From Paralichthys olivaceus (Eukaryota; Chordata; Actinopteri; Pleuronectiformes; Paralichthyidae), in NCBI RefSeq assembly GCF_024713975.1, contig NC_091103.1, forward strand, positions 4,282,001-4,346,000: a stretch of 64,000 nucleotides of DNA, read 5' to 3'. Of this stretch, positions 41,301 to 51,358 are shown in pieces (position 1 is the stretch's first letter; the number at the start of each line of letters is the position of its first letter). The translations under genes were made by a program, and so were the position numbers. A model generated the notes under the pieces. The model saw nothing but the letters and a program-made list of their open reading frames with translations, searched no databases and had not been told where the DNA came from.

Positions 41301-42688
41301 TTGCTGTTCTTGGTGGTGATGAGGACCATGTAGAGTTTCTCAAGAGGCTGATACACATAGCGAACACTGTCTGTTTCCACAAAGGTGTGCTGTTTGCCCG
41401 TGTTCATCAGTTTGGGGAATGCAGCCAGGAGACCCTCTATACGAGTCCGGGTCATTTCCACAAACTGCCGCGATACAATGGCCTTGCCGGCCTTGGTGCA
41501 CACCGCCGCTGCCAACAGCACCTGCAGGTGAAGAGAAAACACGATTAAGTAAAAAGAAAAAAAAAACATATTGGACAATCAAAATTTGAGTGAACAAATG
41601 ATAACAGATGGGAAGAGTGAACTATATGTCTACAGGAACTTAATAATAAAGACAATGAATATTTTTTATTTAACTTCAGATGCCACAGGAGTTTGTTGTT
41701 GCAGGTGAGAGAATGTGTTGTTAAATTATGTTTGTTGTGAGCTATTTGTGAAATGAAGAATAAGGTTCACATCTTGCTCTATTGTCCTGTCAAGACATTG
41801 TGTTTTTTTTATTATTATTATTAAGTATTATTCTGGCAGGAGGATAAGAGAAAACTTGAGTTGTGCTCCAGGCAGGGAACTTTTTAAAAACTTTAAAAGC
41901 AGATTTACTTTCTTGATCTTGGGGAAATAGACATTCATGGCAAGAAAGTTGTGAACCCATGAGGGTTGGGCACTGTGTGGAGAAATGACGTTACAAAAAC
42001 AACATTAAAAACTAATATAGATGAGAATGAAGACTATGGAAGTAAATGCCCCCCCCCCTCCACTATGAGCAGAAACAACTTGTAAGTCTGTAACTTGGAC
42101 CCAGCTGCCGTAAGGTAGTTTTCTAAGTTGTGTGTTAATGTCTGACAGGTCGTAAAACCCATTTTGCATCACCACAGTCCTGAAGGGTGGCTGGTGCGTT
42201 AATTCCACGTTGACAATGGCTGAAGCTCAGTTCACTGTGTCTCTCACCTTGACATCAACGAGCAACAGCTGTCACAGAACCAGCGAGGATGAGAAGTGAA
42301 CTAACACACACACACACGCTTTATATTCGGCTCATGGGGTCGTCCGGCTGAGAACAGCAGATCTACCCCGGATCCTGCTAATGACAGGAGCTAACCTCGG
42401 CGCTAGCTTGTAGCGCTAAGTTAAACGTCAGCGGTAGCAGCGCGGTCAGTGTCGCCCGCTCCGCGTCACATTCACCCGGGGAATGAAACGACGGTCCATT
42501 CGTCTGACTCCAACGTGGAAGCTGCGAGCCGAAGCTGTCAGCCCGACGGGGCGAAGCCTTTGTGTGCTTCCTCTCCTCGACAAGCTAGCTAACCGAGACT
42601 AGCCATTAGCTACTTCGCCAGGTTTAGCCAATGTTGTGATAATTGCAAGGCCCGATCACAGGCGGGGGGGGGGGGGTAAACTCACCAT
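35312..42688 (-). CDS. arcn1: Coatomer subunit delta (archain 1, delta-COP), complete
   Basis: Ten coding exons (minus strand): 42688-42686 (ATG only), 41521-41258, 38807-38628, 38390-38185, 38048-37887, 37654-37489, 37299-37152, 36866-36758, 36333-36129 and 35401-35312. They sum to 1533 nt, encoding 510 aa against 511 in human. The product is the delta subunit of the COPI coat, which drives Golgi-to-ER retrieval. Residues 1 to about 140 form the longin-like domain ([40 protein letters not shown]). Residues 150-200 are a charged linker ([18 protein letters not shown]). From about 270 to the end is the mu-homology domain that binds cargo motifs ([35 protein letters not shown], ending VVDKYEIL). 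All splice sites are GT-AG and phases match. Several acceptors have C-rich tracts. The gene is divergent from hmbs and upstream of phldb1. Identity is certain. Confidence 0.97.
35402..36128. other. arcn1 intron 9
   Basis: A 727-base intron. Plus-strand CAGTGTTTCCCATTAATTAT at about 35578 resembles the terminus of a hAT-type DNA transposon, and the following AT-rich 300 bases may be its body. The open frame at 35560-35880 shows no similarity I recognise. Confidence 0.45.
38808..41257. other. arcn1 intron 2
   Basis: The largest arcn1 intron (2450 bases). It holds a LINE-like 3' tail near 39650-39748. Nothing else was recognised. Confidence 0.7.
39650..39748 (+). mobile_element. LINE-like 3' end fragment
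   Basis: Contains ACAATTTCACTACGCATTGT and GTGTATGTGACAAATACAAC, ending in short CTTGAATCTTGAATCT repeats. This layout is typical of L2-type LINE tails in fish, recognised from memory. Confidence 0.5.
41522..42685. other. arcn1 intron 1
   Basis: A 1164-base intron splitting the initiator ATG from the rest of the reading frame. The part nearest exon 1 (about 42300-42685) is CpG-rich and continuous with the promoter. A CA repeat lies near 42305-42317 and a G run at 42663-42676. Confidence 0.8.
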
Positions 42689-42960
42689 TTTGGTCCCTCG
42701 CTATGGTACGACGGGTCTTCGGTGTCTCGCGTGTCTCAGCTCGGAGGGGATTTTTTTTTTTTTATCACTCTGGAACAACAAGGTGCGAATGTGCAGCTGA
42801 CTTCTCGCTGTGCGGTTGTTAGCTCGCTAGCGTCAATATGGCAGCAGCACAGAGCCACGTCTCCACCGGAAGAGCAGCGCTGGATCAGCCCACTGTGGAG
42901 CCAGTGACGTGGGCCCCACACTGGCGTTGCATAAATAACCGGAGAGAGAGAGAGACACTT
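42689..42960 (-). promoter_or_regulatory. arcn1: arcn1 5' UTR and CpG-rich promoter
   Basis: CpG-rich, TATA-less sequence just upstream of the arcn1 start. Visible sites are a YY1-like CAATATGGC (plus strand, about 42834), an ETS-type CCGGAAG (about 42866) and a CRE-like TGACGTGG (about 42905). This is the usual set for a housekeeping promoter. The transcription start is not resolved. Its orientation relative to these sites fits arcn1, but divergent transcription toward hmbs is possible. Confidence 0.55.
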
Positions 42961-42970
42961 CCACAGGCGG

Positions 42971-43003
42971 CTCTTCTTCTTCTTCTTCTTCTTCTTCTTC
43001 TTC
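42971..43003. repeat. (CTT)n trinucleotide repeat
   Basis: Eleven CTT units beside the arcn1 promoter. The minus-strand reading is GAA. Confidence 0.95.
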
Positions 43004-44410
43004 CGATCAGCTCCCAGACACGCTGCGGACGCTGTCCTCTCTCATCCACGTGCCTTGTCAGTGTGAAAACACAGAGAAGTAATAATAACCTGGTAATAAT
43101 GATGAGGATCCACACAAATACAGAACTGAAGGCAAAGGTTAAAAGGTCACATGGCAGAAATGTAGATGTGAAAGTGCAACAGATGCGATAAAAGTGAAAT
43201 GTAAAGAAAGGTTTTAAAACCAGGGGTCACCAACCTTTTTAAACTGAGAGCTACTTCACGGGTACTGAGTCATACGAGGGGCCACCAGGTTGGTACAAGC
43301 TTCTGAAATAATACATTTGCTCAGTTTGCCCTTAGTTATTTATATATTATTGTTTAAATTGTTTAAATTTAAAGATGAAGTCCCTGAGAAAGTATGTTTA
43401 CAATGAAACTGTGTCTTGGAGATTTAACAGAGGATGAGACGCTCGCCAGACGAACGTCCTTATGGATGATGTTGAGAAGGAGCTTGAACGGAGAAGGTCA
43501 ACTAACTAGCAAGGCCTTCGCTGAGGAACTTAGGTTTACGACCGGGCATATTAATCATTCACATGAACATATAACGTGTCAAACTGTATTGTTATATATG
43601 TGTACGTGTACGAGGTATAGTTTCACTTAAGCACTGAACAACTTGCAGATTTACATCTCAATTAAAGTCAGTGTTGACATCATATTTCAGAATGTGCCTT
43701 TTAAAAATGACTTCTGCTTGACTGACACATCTATTCAAATATGAAATCAATAAATGTAAATGCCAAATCAGTCATGTATGTTGAGCAATCATAATAAAAT
43801 CCTACAAAATAATAAATAAAACCTCAGCAAAGATCTGCTTAGGTTCTATTGAGTAATATCTGCTCTTGCTCTGTGTATTACAATGATCAACAAGGTTTTA
43901 GCCCAGAGAGAACACTAAGCCTTTTGTTTCTTTGGTCATCCTGGTTTGATGTGATCTTGCCTTTTACAAAAGCTGTACAGTGTTGTAACTGGTTTGTGGC
44001 TCTGCAGCACAATATCAAGTGACACGAAGGCCTTCAGGTGTTGCCATAAACCTCACAGTGTTGCAGTAGCTTTGTTTGGTCACTAGATGTCCTCATTTCA
44101 ACTGTGTATGAACAACGAAGAACCAAAGTGCCAGAATTAACCAGTGGTGGGATGTAAACGAAGTACATTTACTTTGTTAATAAACAAGAACATTTTGTAC
44201 TTTGAGTAAATAAATTTATTTTCAGGTACTTTTACTCCACCTCTCGTATGAGCAAGTATTTGTACTTCCTACTACACAACATTTTGTTACATGTTCACAT
44301 TGTTGAAGAAACACCTGAAGTGGATTCTGAAGATGCAGCCAGAATGATGTAGTAGCATTAGAGAATAGGGGATACTGTGAGTACTTTTACTTATAATAGT
44401 GAAAGTAAAG

Positions 44411-44516
44411 GTGGGTGAGGGGTAGAGCGGTGGGTTGTTTGTTCCCAGTCTTCCCCATCTGCATGCCGAAGTGTCCTTGGGCAAGATGCTGAACCCCGAA
44501 TTGCCCCTCATAGAAA
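44411..44516 (+). repeat. SINE-like dispersed repeat
   Basis: GTGGGTGAGGGGTAGAGCGG, then CTGCATGCCGAAGTGTCCTT and GGGCAAGATGCTGAACCCCG. This is a very common percomorph repeat with a tRNA-like head, recognised from memory. Confidence 0.6.
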
Positions 44517-44897
44517 GAAATTACATTTTGAACATCTTCGTGTGGGATTATATTCTCATGGATACTTGATCTATGAAATTTGAAAGAGTGGTATTATTTA
44601 TCATGGCCTAATCATCAAGTCACATCTGGAAAAAAACACAATCACACTTTGGAATGACAACCTGATGACAACTCATGTAAGAGGGACACTGAGAACATAA
44701 TTTTAGTCTTTATTTCAGAGTTGACCTCAATCCAAAGATGTAGGTGTACACCCTCTAAAAGTGATGGCAATAAAAGCTGCAATTCTTGTGAAGGATAAAC
44801 ATTTGGACTCTCTGATAAATAACATGATTCTGTGAAACAAGAGTTTTCTGATGTGTTATTTTGTCTTTAATCGTGCGTGAACACTAGAACAAGATTT

Positions 44898-45137
44898 GAA
44901 GGGATAGTTATCAGAGGACATTTAGACTACAAACATGGTGTACATGTCGCTGTTTCGAGTCGAAAATGTGAAATTGAAAGATTGGTCAACATTTACTTCA
45001 ATTGCATTGGATTAGGCCGCAACAAAGTTTAACCCCTGAGACTCCTAAAGCGTCAAGTGGACTCGAACACTTCACCCACCCCTCCATCGACATGGTAGAT
45101 AATGAGTGAATTCAAATTTCTGGGCGAACCATCCCTT
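44898..45137. mobile_element. short non-autonomous transposon-like repeat, about 240 bp
   Basis: Bounded by inverted ends GAAGGGATAGTT and GAACCATCCCTT. The right half (ACTCGAACACTTCACCCACC, CTCCATCGACATGGTAGATA) matches the fragment at 12967-13100. No coding capacity. Confidence 0.6.
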
Positions 45138-45307
45138 ATAAATGTCGATCAACTGAATCTAGTGGAACTTTAAAGATGTTCTCTCGATGATCCGAGCATG
45201 TAACTTCAGTTTTAATACTGAGGGTTGTAAATAAATGATTGCATCATCATTACACATAAGGGGACACATGCAGAAAACACAGATATTTGACCCTGATCTT
45301 TAAAACC

Positions 45308-45345
45308 CTCTCTCTCTCTCTCTCTCTCTCACTCTCTCTCTCTCC
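45308..45345. repeat. (TC)n repeat
   Basis: TC repeat broken once by TCAC, directly upstream of the hmbs promoter. Confidence 0.9.
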
Positions 45346-45538
45346 TCCAATAGGAAACTGAAGGACGGAACAAGGAAATGACCTCCAGCCAGTCCAATGA
45401 CATCACGACGTTCCGGGTTCATTCATGCGGGAGCAGTTTGAGAGGAGCACCGACGCCTCTCCAACGCTTCGGGGGTTTTAATGGAGGCACGGACGAGCTG
45501 CTGACCGAACACCCGACGGAGGGAAGCGGATCGACGAG
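45346..45538 (+). promoter_or_regulatory. hmbs: hmbs ubiquitous promoter and 5' UTR
   Basis: Two CCAAT boxes (45347-45351 and 45394-45398) and a CRE-like TGACATCA (45398-45405) lie 130-190 bases upstream of the first ATG in CpG-rich sequence without a TATA box. This fits the ubiquitous promoter known for HMBS in mammals. Confidence 0.6.
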
Positions 45539-48500
45539 ATGTCGGAGGAGAAACAGTCTCCGGTAAGTTTGTCTTGACACTTCTGAGCCGGAGGTTTTGA
45601 ACCAGACATGAGGCGCCTTCAATCACTGCTCCCTGCGCTGGCGACCGCCATTTCCGCATGCGTCATCGCAGGGAGCGCAGGGGATTGGCTCACGTTTCCG
45701 TCAGTTTCAGTGCTCTGATTCCTATTGGGCGGTAGGAGGCGGGAGGGGCGGGGTTTGTGAGATGAGTAGTGGACAAGCGGTTCTTCTTGAGTTTGATTCC
45801 CTGGCTGCTGTGTGGTTACTAATGACGCCTCTGACAGTTCCATGGTTTGTGACTTTTAAACAGACGTGACTCAGACATTCGGCTCAGACACCGAACAGAA
45901 ACACAGCTGTTGTGTTTCACTGCGTTAGAGACAGTTCAACGAACTGCACGTTTCCTGCTCGTCAGGGAGGGAAACACGTTTTCATGTTGTCAATTTTGAG
46001 TTTGTAAAGTGTCTTGTGCTCTATTGCACTGATGCCGAATGAAAGTGTGTCCATCGTACGCTCCCCTGAGAACACACTGAGTGATGTGCATGGGGTAGTA
46101 AGATAATGTTTGGCTGGATACAAGTAAAATGTTAGATTTCTGAGGTAAGGGTCTTGACAAACTTTGACATAATGACTTGATGAATATGTGAATCCATAAT
46201 ATCACATGAAGAACATAAAGAAATGTTTTGTTACAGATAATCTGACATTTTTAAAATGCTGAACATCCCACACCAACGTTATATCAAACCATCAGTTGAT
46301 ATCAATCATTATCACTTCATATCATATTATTTCTTTATTAGCAGAGAATGACACTTGATAAAAAGAGAAACAAACAAATTCACAATATAATAACAATATT
46401 ATTTTATGGAATCCTCATCTCCTCTTAGCAGACAAAGTCAAAAAATAATAAATAATTAGCAAGTGTCCTTTAAAAAAACAAATCACTTCTTCATCACCAT
46501 TTTTAAATACAGGAGGAATACTTGTAGATGATTCTTAAGATAATGTTTGTGCAAAGTGTTAAGAATATGACCCTTCATTCTGTACATAACTATTTTAACG
46601 GATACTCAACATTCCTCTCAAGTAACAGCAGTGGGAATTGTGATTTGAATTTTCATAGTTTTAGAGTATTATTACATTCAGAAAATAAAGAGTGTAAGGA
46701 AAGAAAGTTTCCAACACAGTGTATTTCAATGACCACACCTTATACCCGTGAGCTGCTCCTCCCTGCCTCTTGTAACGGACTCGGGTGAATTGGCACACTT
46801 ATCTCCGGGGACCAGAGATATCTTGGGGTGGAGATCTTGAAGAAGTGGGGGTGGTTCCTGGTAAAAAAGACCTCTGTTTAGTATCTAGAGGCCATATGAC
46901 CTCAGCACAGCTTCTTACCAAGACACAGCAGGCATTCCCAGCCACACAGAGCACACAATAGCCTCCACAGTGCAGACACTCTGTACGGACTCAGAATTAT
47001 GGAGAATGGACCTTACAAATACGTCACGGTGAGGCGAGCAGAGAAAGTGTTCCGTTTGATGGACATGAGCCAGAATATCAGGAAGAGTTTTCTGGAGATA
47101 GTTAATAAAAGTCTTTTAGTCAACTTCTCTTTTTCCCTTGCAGGACGGGAATGGGAAGGTTGGTCGGGTCATCCGGATCGGAACCCGCAAAAGTCAGGTA
47201 AAGTACTGCTGTGTATTTCCAGTTCATGTTTTTCGGCTTCGATGAAAGTGTGTGAACTTAGATCCTGCAGAGTCCTAATGTGTCAGTTAACTGTGAGTTA
47301 TCTCGTGCACTGCTCCTGCATGCTGCTGTAGATACACATAGAGAAAGATGTCTGGAGCTCTTCTTGCAGAGATAACATACACCACAATGTCTTCTTAAGA
47401 TAACTGTTCTCCTCCAGTCTGATATGAAGGTCATTGACTCTGTTTTTAGAGGGTTTTTTTGTTGTATTTTTAAAAAAGTATCAAAAGAGTCCCGCTAAAG
47501 TTGAAGGTTTCTGTTCTTTTCTATCCCAGCTGGCTCGCATCCAGACTGACAGTGTGGCGGAGAAGCTGAAAGACCTTTACCCTGACATCCACTTGGAAAT
47601 AGGTGAGAATCCTCCCAGACTTCAGTTTTATTGGTTTTTTGTTTTGTTTTTGAGAACAAAAAAAGATGTGCACGTAAAGTACACATTTTTTATTCTGCTC
47701 CATAAATGTCAATAACTCAATATACAAATTTTTGTCTGACTCACTGATCAGCAGTTACGGTCTTGAAGCCATTCATTACCCACCCCCAGTGTGTGTTACT
47801 TCAACTTAATGTCCTCTGTGTCATTACTGGGGACAAATGACTTGTCTTCAAAAAACCTGTGGATCTGTGTTTTCACCATTCTGTGTGTGTTTTTTCATAT
47901 TATTGAATCGTTCTATCTTCTCTTTCAGTTGGCATGTCAACGACAGGAGACAAAATCCTTGACACGGCGCTATCGAAGGTGACGCTTGCTTAAATGAAGA
48001 ATGCACACATCTCCGGCCACAGCTGACAACTATTGTTTATATCAATATATCGGCTGATTATTTTCTAGATTAATTGCAAAATATCCCAGACAATACCATC
48101 CCCAATCCCCGTACAACATCCCAGAGCCCAAGGTGACACATTCAAGTAAAACCCTCACATTTAAGCTGGATCCCTGGCATCGAACTATTCGATTCAAAAA
48201 GCTTTTTTCCCCAAAAACGTCAAATTGTTCAGTTTTTTAAAGTAAGAAACAGAAATGCTTTAAAAAGCACCTCATGTTCACTACTCACTGTAGAAATGTC
48301 TCATTCAGTGTAACAGATGGATGTTAAATAACAATGTGGTTTGATTGTCCTGCAGATTGGAGAGAAGAGTTTGTTCACCAAAGAGCTGGAGACTGCTCTG
48401 GAGAAGAATGAGTGAGTAGGACCTGTGTCATCTGTGGCTGACACCACACTGTCTTCACATCATTGTTTCCTCAGCTGACACAGACTGTTTAACTGAAAGG

Positions 48501-51181
48501 GCTTCACTCCGGAAGACTCCTACTTTTTGTATTGAAGCTGCCATTCAACATCCTCTCACTTTGATTTCCTCTGGTGCTGCACAGCTCTCTGATCTGTGGC
48601 TGCTTTGAAGATATAAAATATGTCACACCATTGAGTGGTTGTACTATAGTATGCATTGAAACATAAAAGGGGCGTGTATATGACTGGGTTCTTCTGTGTC
48701 CTACAGGGTTGATCTGGTTGTTCATTCACTGAAAGACCTTCCCACCACTCTGCCTCCAGGATTCACCATCGGAGCTGTGATGAAGTAAGTGCGCCACCTC
48801 TACAGCTCTCCACTCCAATCTCAGGACAAGTCAAATGTTGCTGATTGTCCGTTCTGCAGATCCCTATAGAATTTTAGGTGTAGACTCTTTAAGGTTGTTT
48901 TGACCTGACCAGCTCACCGTGCTTTGTTTTTATTTTCTTCTAGGAGAGAAAATCCCCATGATGCAGTGGTTCTACATCCAAAAAATGCAGGGAAAACTCT
49001 TGATTCTCTGCCAGAAAACAGGTGAGGCACAATGGATGGTCTCTCTAGTTGCACTTGCTTCACAGTCATATCAAAGGTATGAATAACTTGACCTCATACC
49101 GTGTGTTTGTGTAGTGTGATCGGCACCAGTTCACTGCGCCGCGCTGCTCAGCTGAAGAAGAGATTCCCCCACCTCGTGTTCAAAGACATCGTATCCTTCA
49201 AGAAAACAAATGAAAGCAGCTGAAAATGAGACCGAACTTATTTGTGTTTTACCACACAACACACCATCTGTTTCATATTCAGGTTTAAGGAGATATATAT
49301 ATATATTTCGAATGAGGAAGGGTGTGATGGTCAAGCCAAAGTTTCTGTCCTTAGCTGTAGTCCTCAGCGTGGAAACCTGAACACACGTCTGAAGAAGCTG
49401 GATGAGAAAGAGGACTTCGCTGCCATCATCCTGGCTGCTGCTGGCCTCAGGAGAATGGGCTGGGAGAACCGGATCAGCCAGGTTCAGTTCTGACCATATC
49501 CTGGTTCTCTGTTTAAAGTATTCCTGTGTGACCTTTCTCATTGACTCTATTTCTTTATTTTTCACTGGTAGATCCTGGAGCCTGAAGACTGTATGTACGC
49601 TGTTGGACAGGTAATTGGAACATGTGACTCATACAACAGGAGGATGATTGATGGATGATTGATGGTTGATTATGCTAACATGTCTGTATGTCTTTTTTAA
49701 GGGGGCTCTGGCAGTGGAGGTACGGGCCAGAGATGTAGACATCCTGGAAATGGTGTCCGTCCTTCACGACGCTGACACTGTGTTGCGCTGCATAGCCGAG
49801 AGAGCTTTCCTCAAACAGCTGGTACGCAAGCAGACACAGATTCCACCACTCATTTCCTTTTCTACGAACATGGCAGACACAGTGTATTCAAATAAAATGT
49901 TTGCCATTTGCAGGAGGGTGGCTGCAGTGTTCCAGTGGCTGTAAACACCGAAATAAAAGACTCACAGGTAAGATTGCAAAGTTTAGACACACATTAACAG
50001 CAGTGCATCATTCAACAGAACATGAGGAGGCTACAATATGTGTGAAGACACACTGCAACCTACGAACCAGCATTAACAGGCACTTGAATAACTGAGTCAC
50101 TGTTAGCTTCTTGCTGTAAACCAGTTTCTTAGACGTCATTTGAAAAAAGACACCTGGTTTATGTTGCTGTCAGACAAGGGGATCGAAGAATCCGAAGGGT
50201 TTCCCAGAAAAGCTGGTAACCTTCCCCCCGGAAAGATTTGCTGGTCACAAATACACATTATCAGGTTTCTAAGCATCTTTTACAGAAACACGTGTGCATG
50301 TCAAACTTTCAGACTGCGATAGTAAGCTGAGCAGTTTGATAGAAGTACAGATATTTACATGTGATCGTGCATCTATTGTTTCAGATTTAAATCTGTTCTA
50401 AAAATTCGAACCAAAGTCAGACATACACTGAACTGTGTAGAGCCTCCGGACTTTCTGGGGACTTTCCTGGTTACACTTAATGTATAATGTTAAACAAGAT
50501 AAATACAAACCTCGGTGCAAACATGGCTTTTGTCTGTGCTTCATTGTGACTATGCTGTTGATGGAACTTGCAAATGATGCCTGGTAGATAGGTGGTGAAA
50601 ACTAGCTGTTCCATTTTCATGAATTCACTCAGCAGGACATGTTCATGTTAGCCAGCCTCTGTGTAAGAGATCAAGTGATGTTATGGGACTCATTTGGGTC
50701 TGAAGACTACGAGTTTAAAAAATGAAGAAGTCTGGGTTAAGATAATAAATGTAAATGTGACAGTTGTCGTGTTTTTTCAGCTCTACCTGACGGGAGCAGT
50801 GTACAGCCTGGACGGATCCGACAGTCTGAAGGAAACCATGCAGACTAGCATCGCTGCTACTGCTGACAAGGTAACAGCCAAACATCAAAAATCAGTCTGG
50901 ATGGAACATGCAGTCAGTGGGAAATCATCTTTTTTTCCTGTGTGTGTGTGTATGTGTGCCGTATCACCTCACACACCTCACTTTGACAATGTGCCTCTGT
51001 GTGACAGAGCTCAGAAGAGGTGGACGAGCAGGTCCAGCGAGTGGGAGTGACAGCCACCAAGATCTCTGGTGAAGCTCAAGACAGAGCTGAGTGTTTGGGG
51101 TTGAACCTGGCCAACTTACTGCTGAGCAAAGGAGCCAAGGAGATCTTGACAGTGGCCAGGCAGCTCAATGACGCAAGGTAA
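45539..51181 (+). CDS. hmbs: Hydroxymethylbilane synthase (porphobilinogen deaminase), complete
   Basis: Fourteen coding exons: 45539-45562, 47144-47197, 47530-47602, 47929-47978, 48356-48411, 48707-48784, 48944-49021, 49115-49190, 49368-49481, 49572-49610, 49702-49821, 49914-49967, 50781-50870 and 51008-51181. Total 1080 nt, encoding 359 aa (human 361). The cytosolic enzyme joins four porphobilinogens into hydroxymethylbilane, the third step of haem synthesis. Landmarks: [15 protein letters not shown] (substrate/cofactor arginines), VHSLKDLPT with catalytic Asp96, SSLRRAAQ (Arg146-Arg147), RGNLNTR (164-170), [14 protein letters not shown], and [10 protein letters not shown] whose Cys258 carries the dipyrromethane cofactor. 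It ends LNDAR against human LNDAH. All introns are GT-AG and phase-consistent. The first exon encodes MSEEKQSP. An alternative first exon is described separately. Confidence 0.97.
46790..46998 (+). promoter_or_regulatory. hmbs: candidate erythroid-type second promoter of hmbs
   Basis: Within 200 bases of the alternative ATG are several motif types. GATA cores: TTATCT at 46799-46804, the palindrome AGATATCT at 46816-46823, and TATCT at 46882-46886. CACCC-type boxes (read here as GGGGTGG): 46825-46831 and 46848-46854. A MARE/NF-E2-like half site TGACCTCAGCA: 46897-46907. No TATA box. Mammalian HMBS has an erythroid promoter in the same intron built from GATA, CACCC and NF-E2 sites. The function here is inferred. 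Confidence 0.5.
46999..47028 (+). CDS. hmbs: candidate alternative first coding exon of hmbs
   Basis: ATG at 46999 opens ten codons ([10 protein letters not shown]), followed by a good donor (ACG then GTGAGG at 47029). Splicing to the shared acceptor at 47143/47144 is phase 0 and continues into [18 protein letters not shown]. The intron would be only 115 bases. If used, it gives an isoform differing only at the N-terminus. In mammals the erythroid exon is non-coding, so a coding version here would differ in detail. Confidence 0.5.
49968..50780. other. hmbs intron 12
   Basis: An 813-base intron with no recognised element. Confidence 0.8.
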
Positions 51182-51352
51182 TGCTGCTCCGCTGAGGGGC
51201 GGGGCCACGCAGCTGGCTGGGTCCTCACAGTCTTCTGTCAAGTAAAAACTTGAATTCTGTTTTTTTTTTTAATGTTACACATTTAAATTGAGCTAAAAGT
51301 GTCAAATGGTGCCGTTTATTCCTTCTGCACCAGATGAGCTCGTTCAGCAGCA

Positions 51353-51358
51353 AATAAA
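51353..51358 (+). terminator. hmbs: candidate poly(A) signal of hmbs
   Basis: AATAAA about 170 bases after the stop. A second AATAAA (51397-51402) follows shortly. Which is used cannot be told. Confidence 0.55.

Larger units (their letters stand above)
43004..45340. other. intergenic region between divergent arcn1 and hmbs
   Basis: No coding exon was recognised. It holds a SINE-like repeat (44411-44516), a short transposon-like repeat (44898-45137) and a TC repeat that abuts the hmbs promoter. Confidence 0.7.
45563..47143. other. hmbs intron 1
   Basis: A 1581-base intron. The first 200 bases stay CpG-rich, with an inverted CCAAT (ATTGG at about 45723) and a GC box (GGGGCGGGG at about 45745). 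The 3' part holds a candidate second promoter and alternative first exon (46790-47028). Confidence 0.8.

Noticed and set aside
42838..43191. 117-codon plus-strand frame starting MAAAQSHVSTGRAALDQ near the arcn1 promoter
   Set aside because: Much of it comes from the CTT repeat (polyleucine) and promoter CpG sequence. The start lies in a YY1-type promoter motif. No recognisable domain.
46999..47331. 110-codon frame reading on from the alternative hmbs ATG
   Set aside because: Only the first ten codons are credible, as they end at a GTGAGG donor. The rest is intron, exon 2 in a shifted frame, and intron 2.
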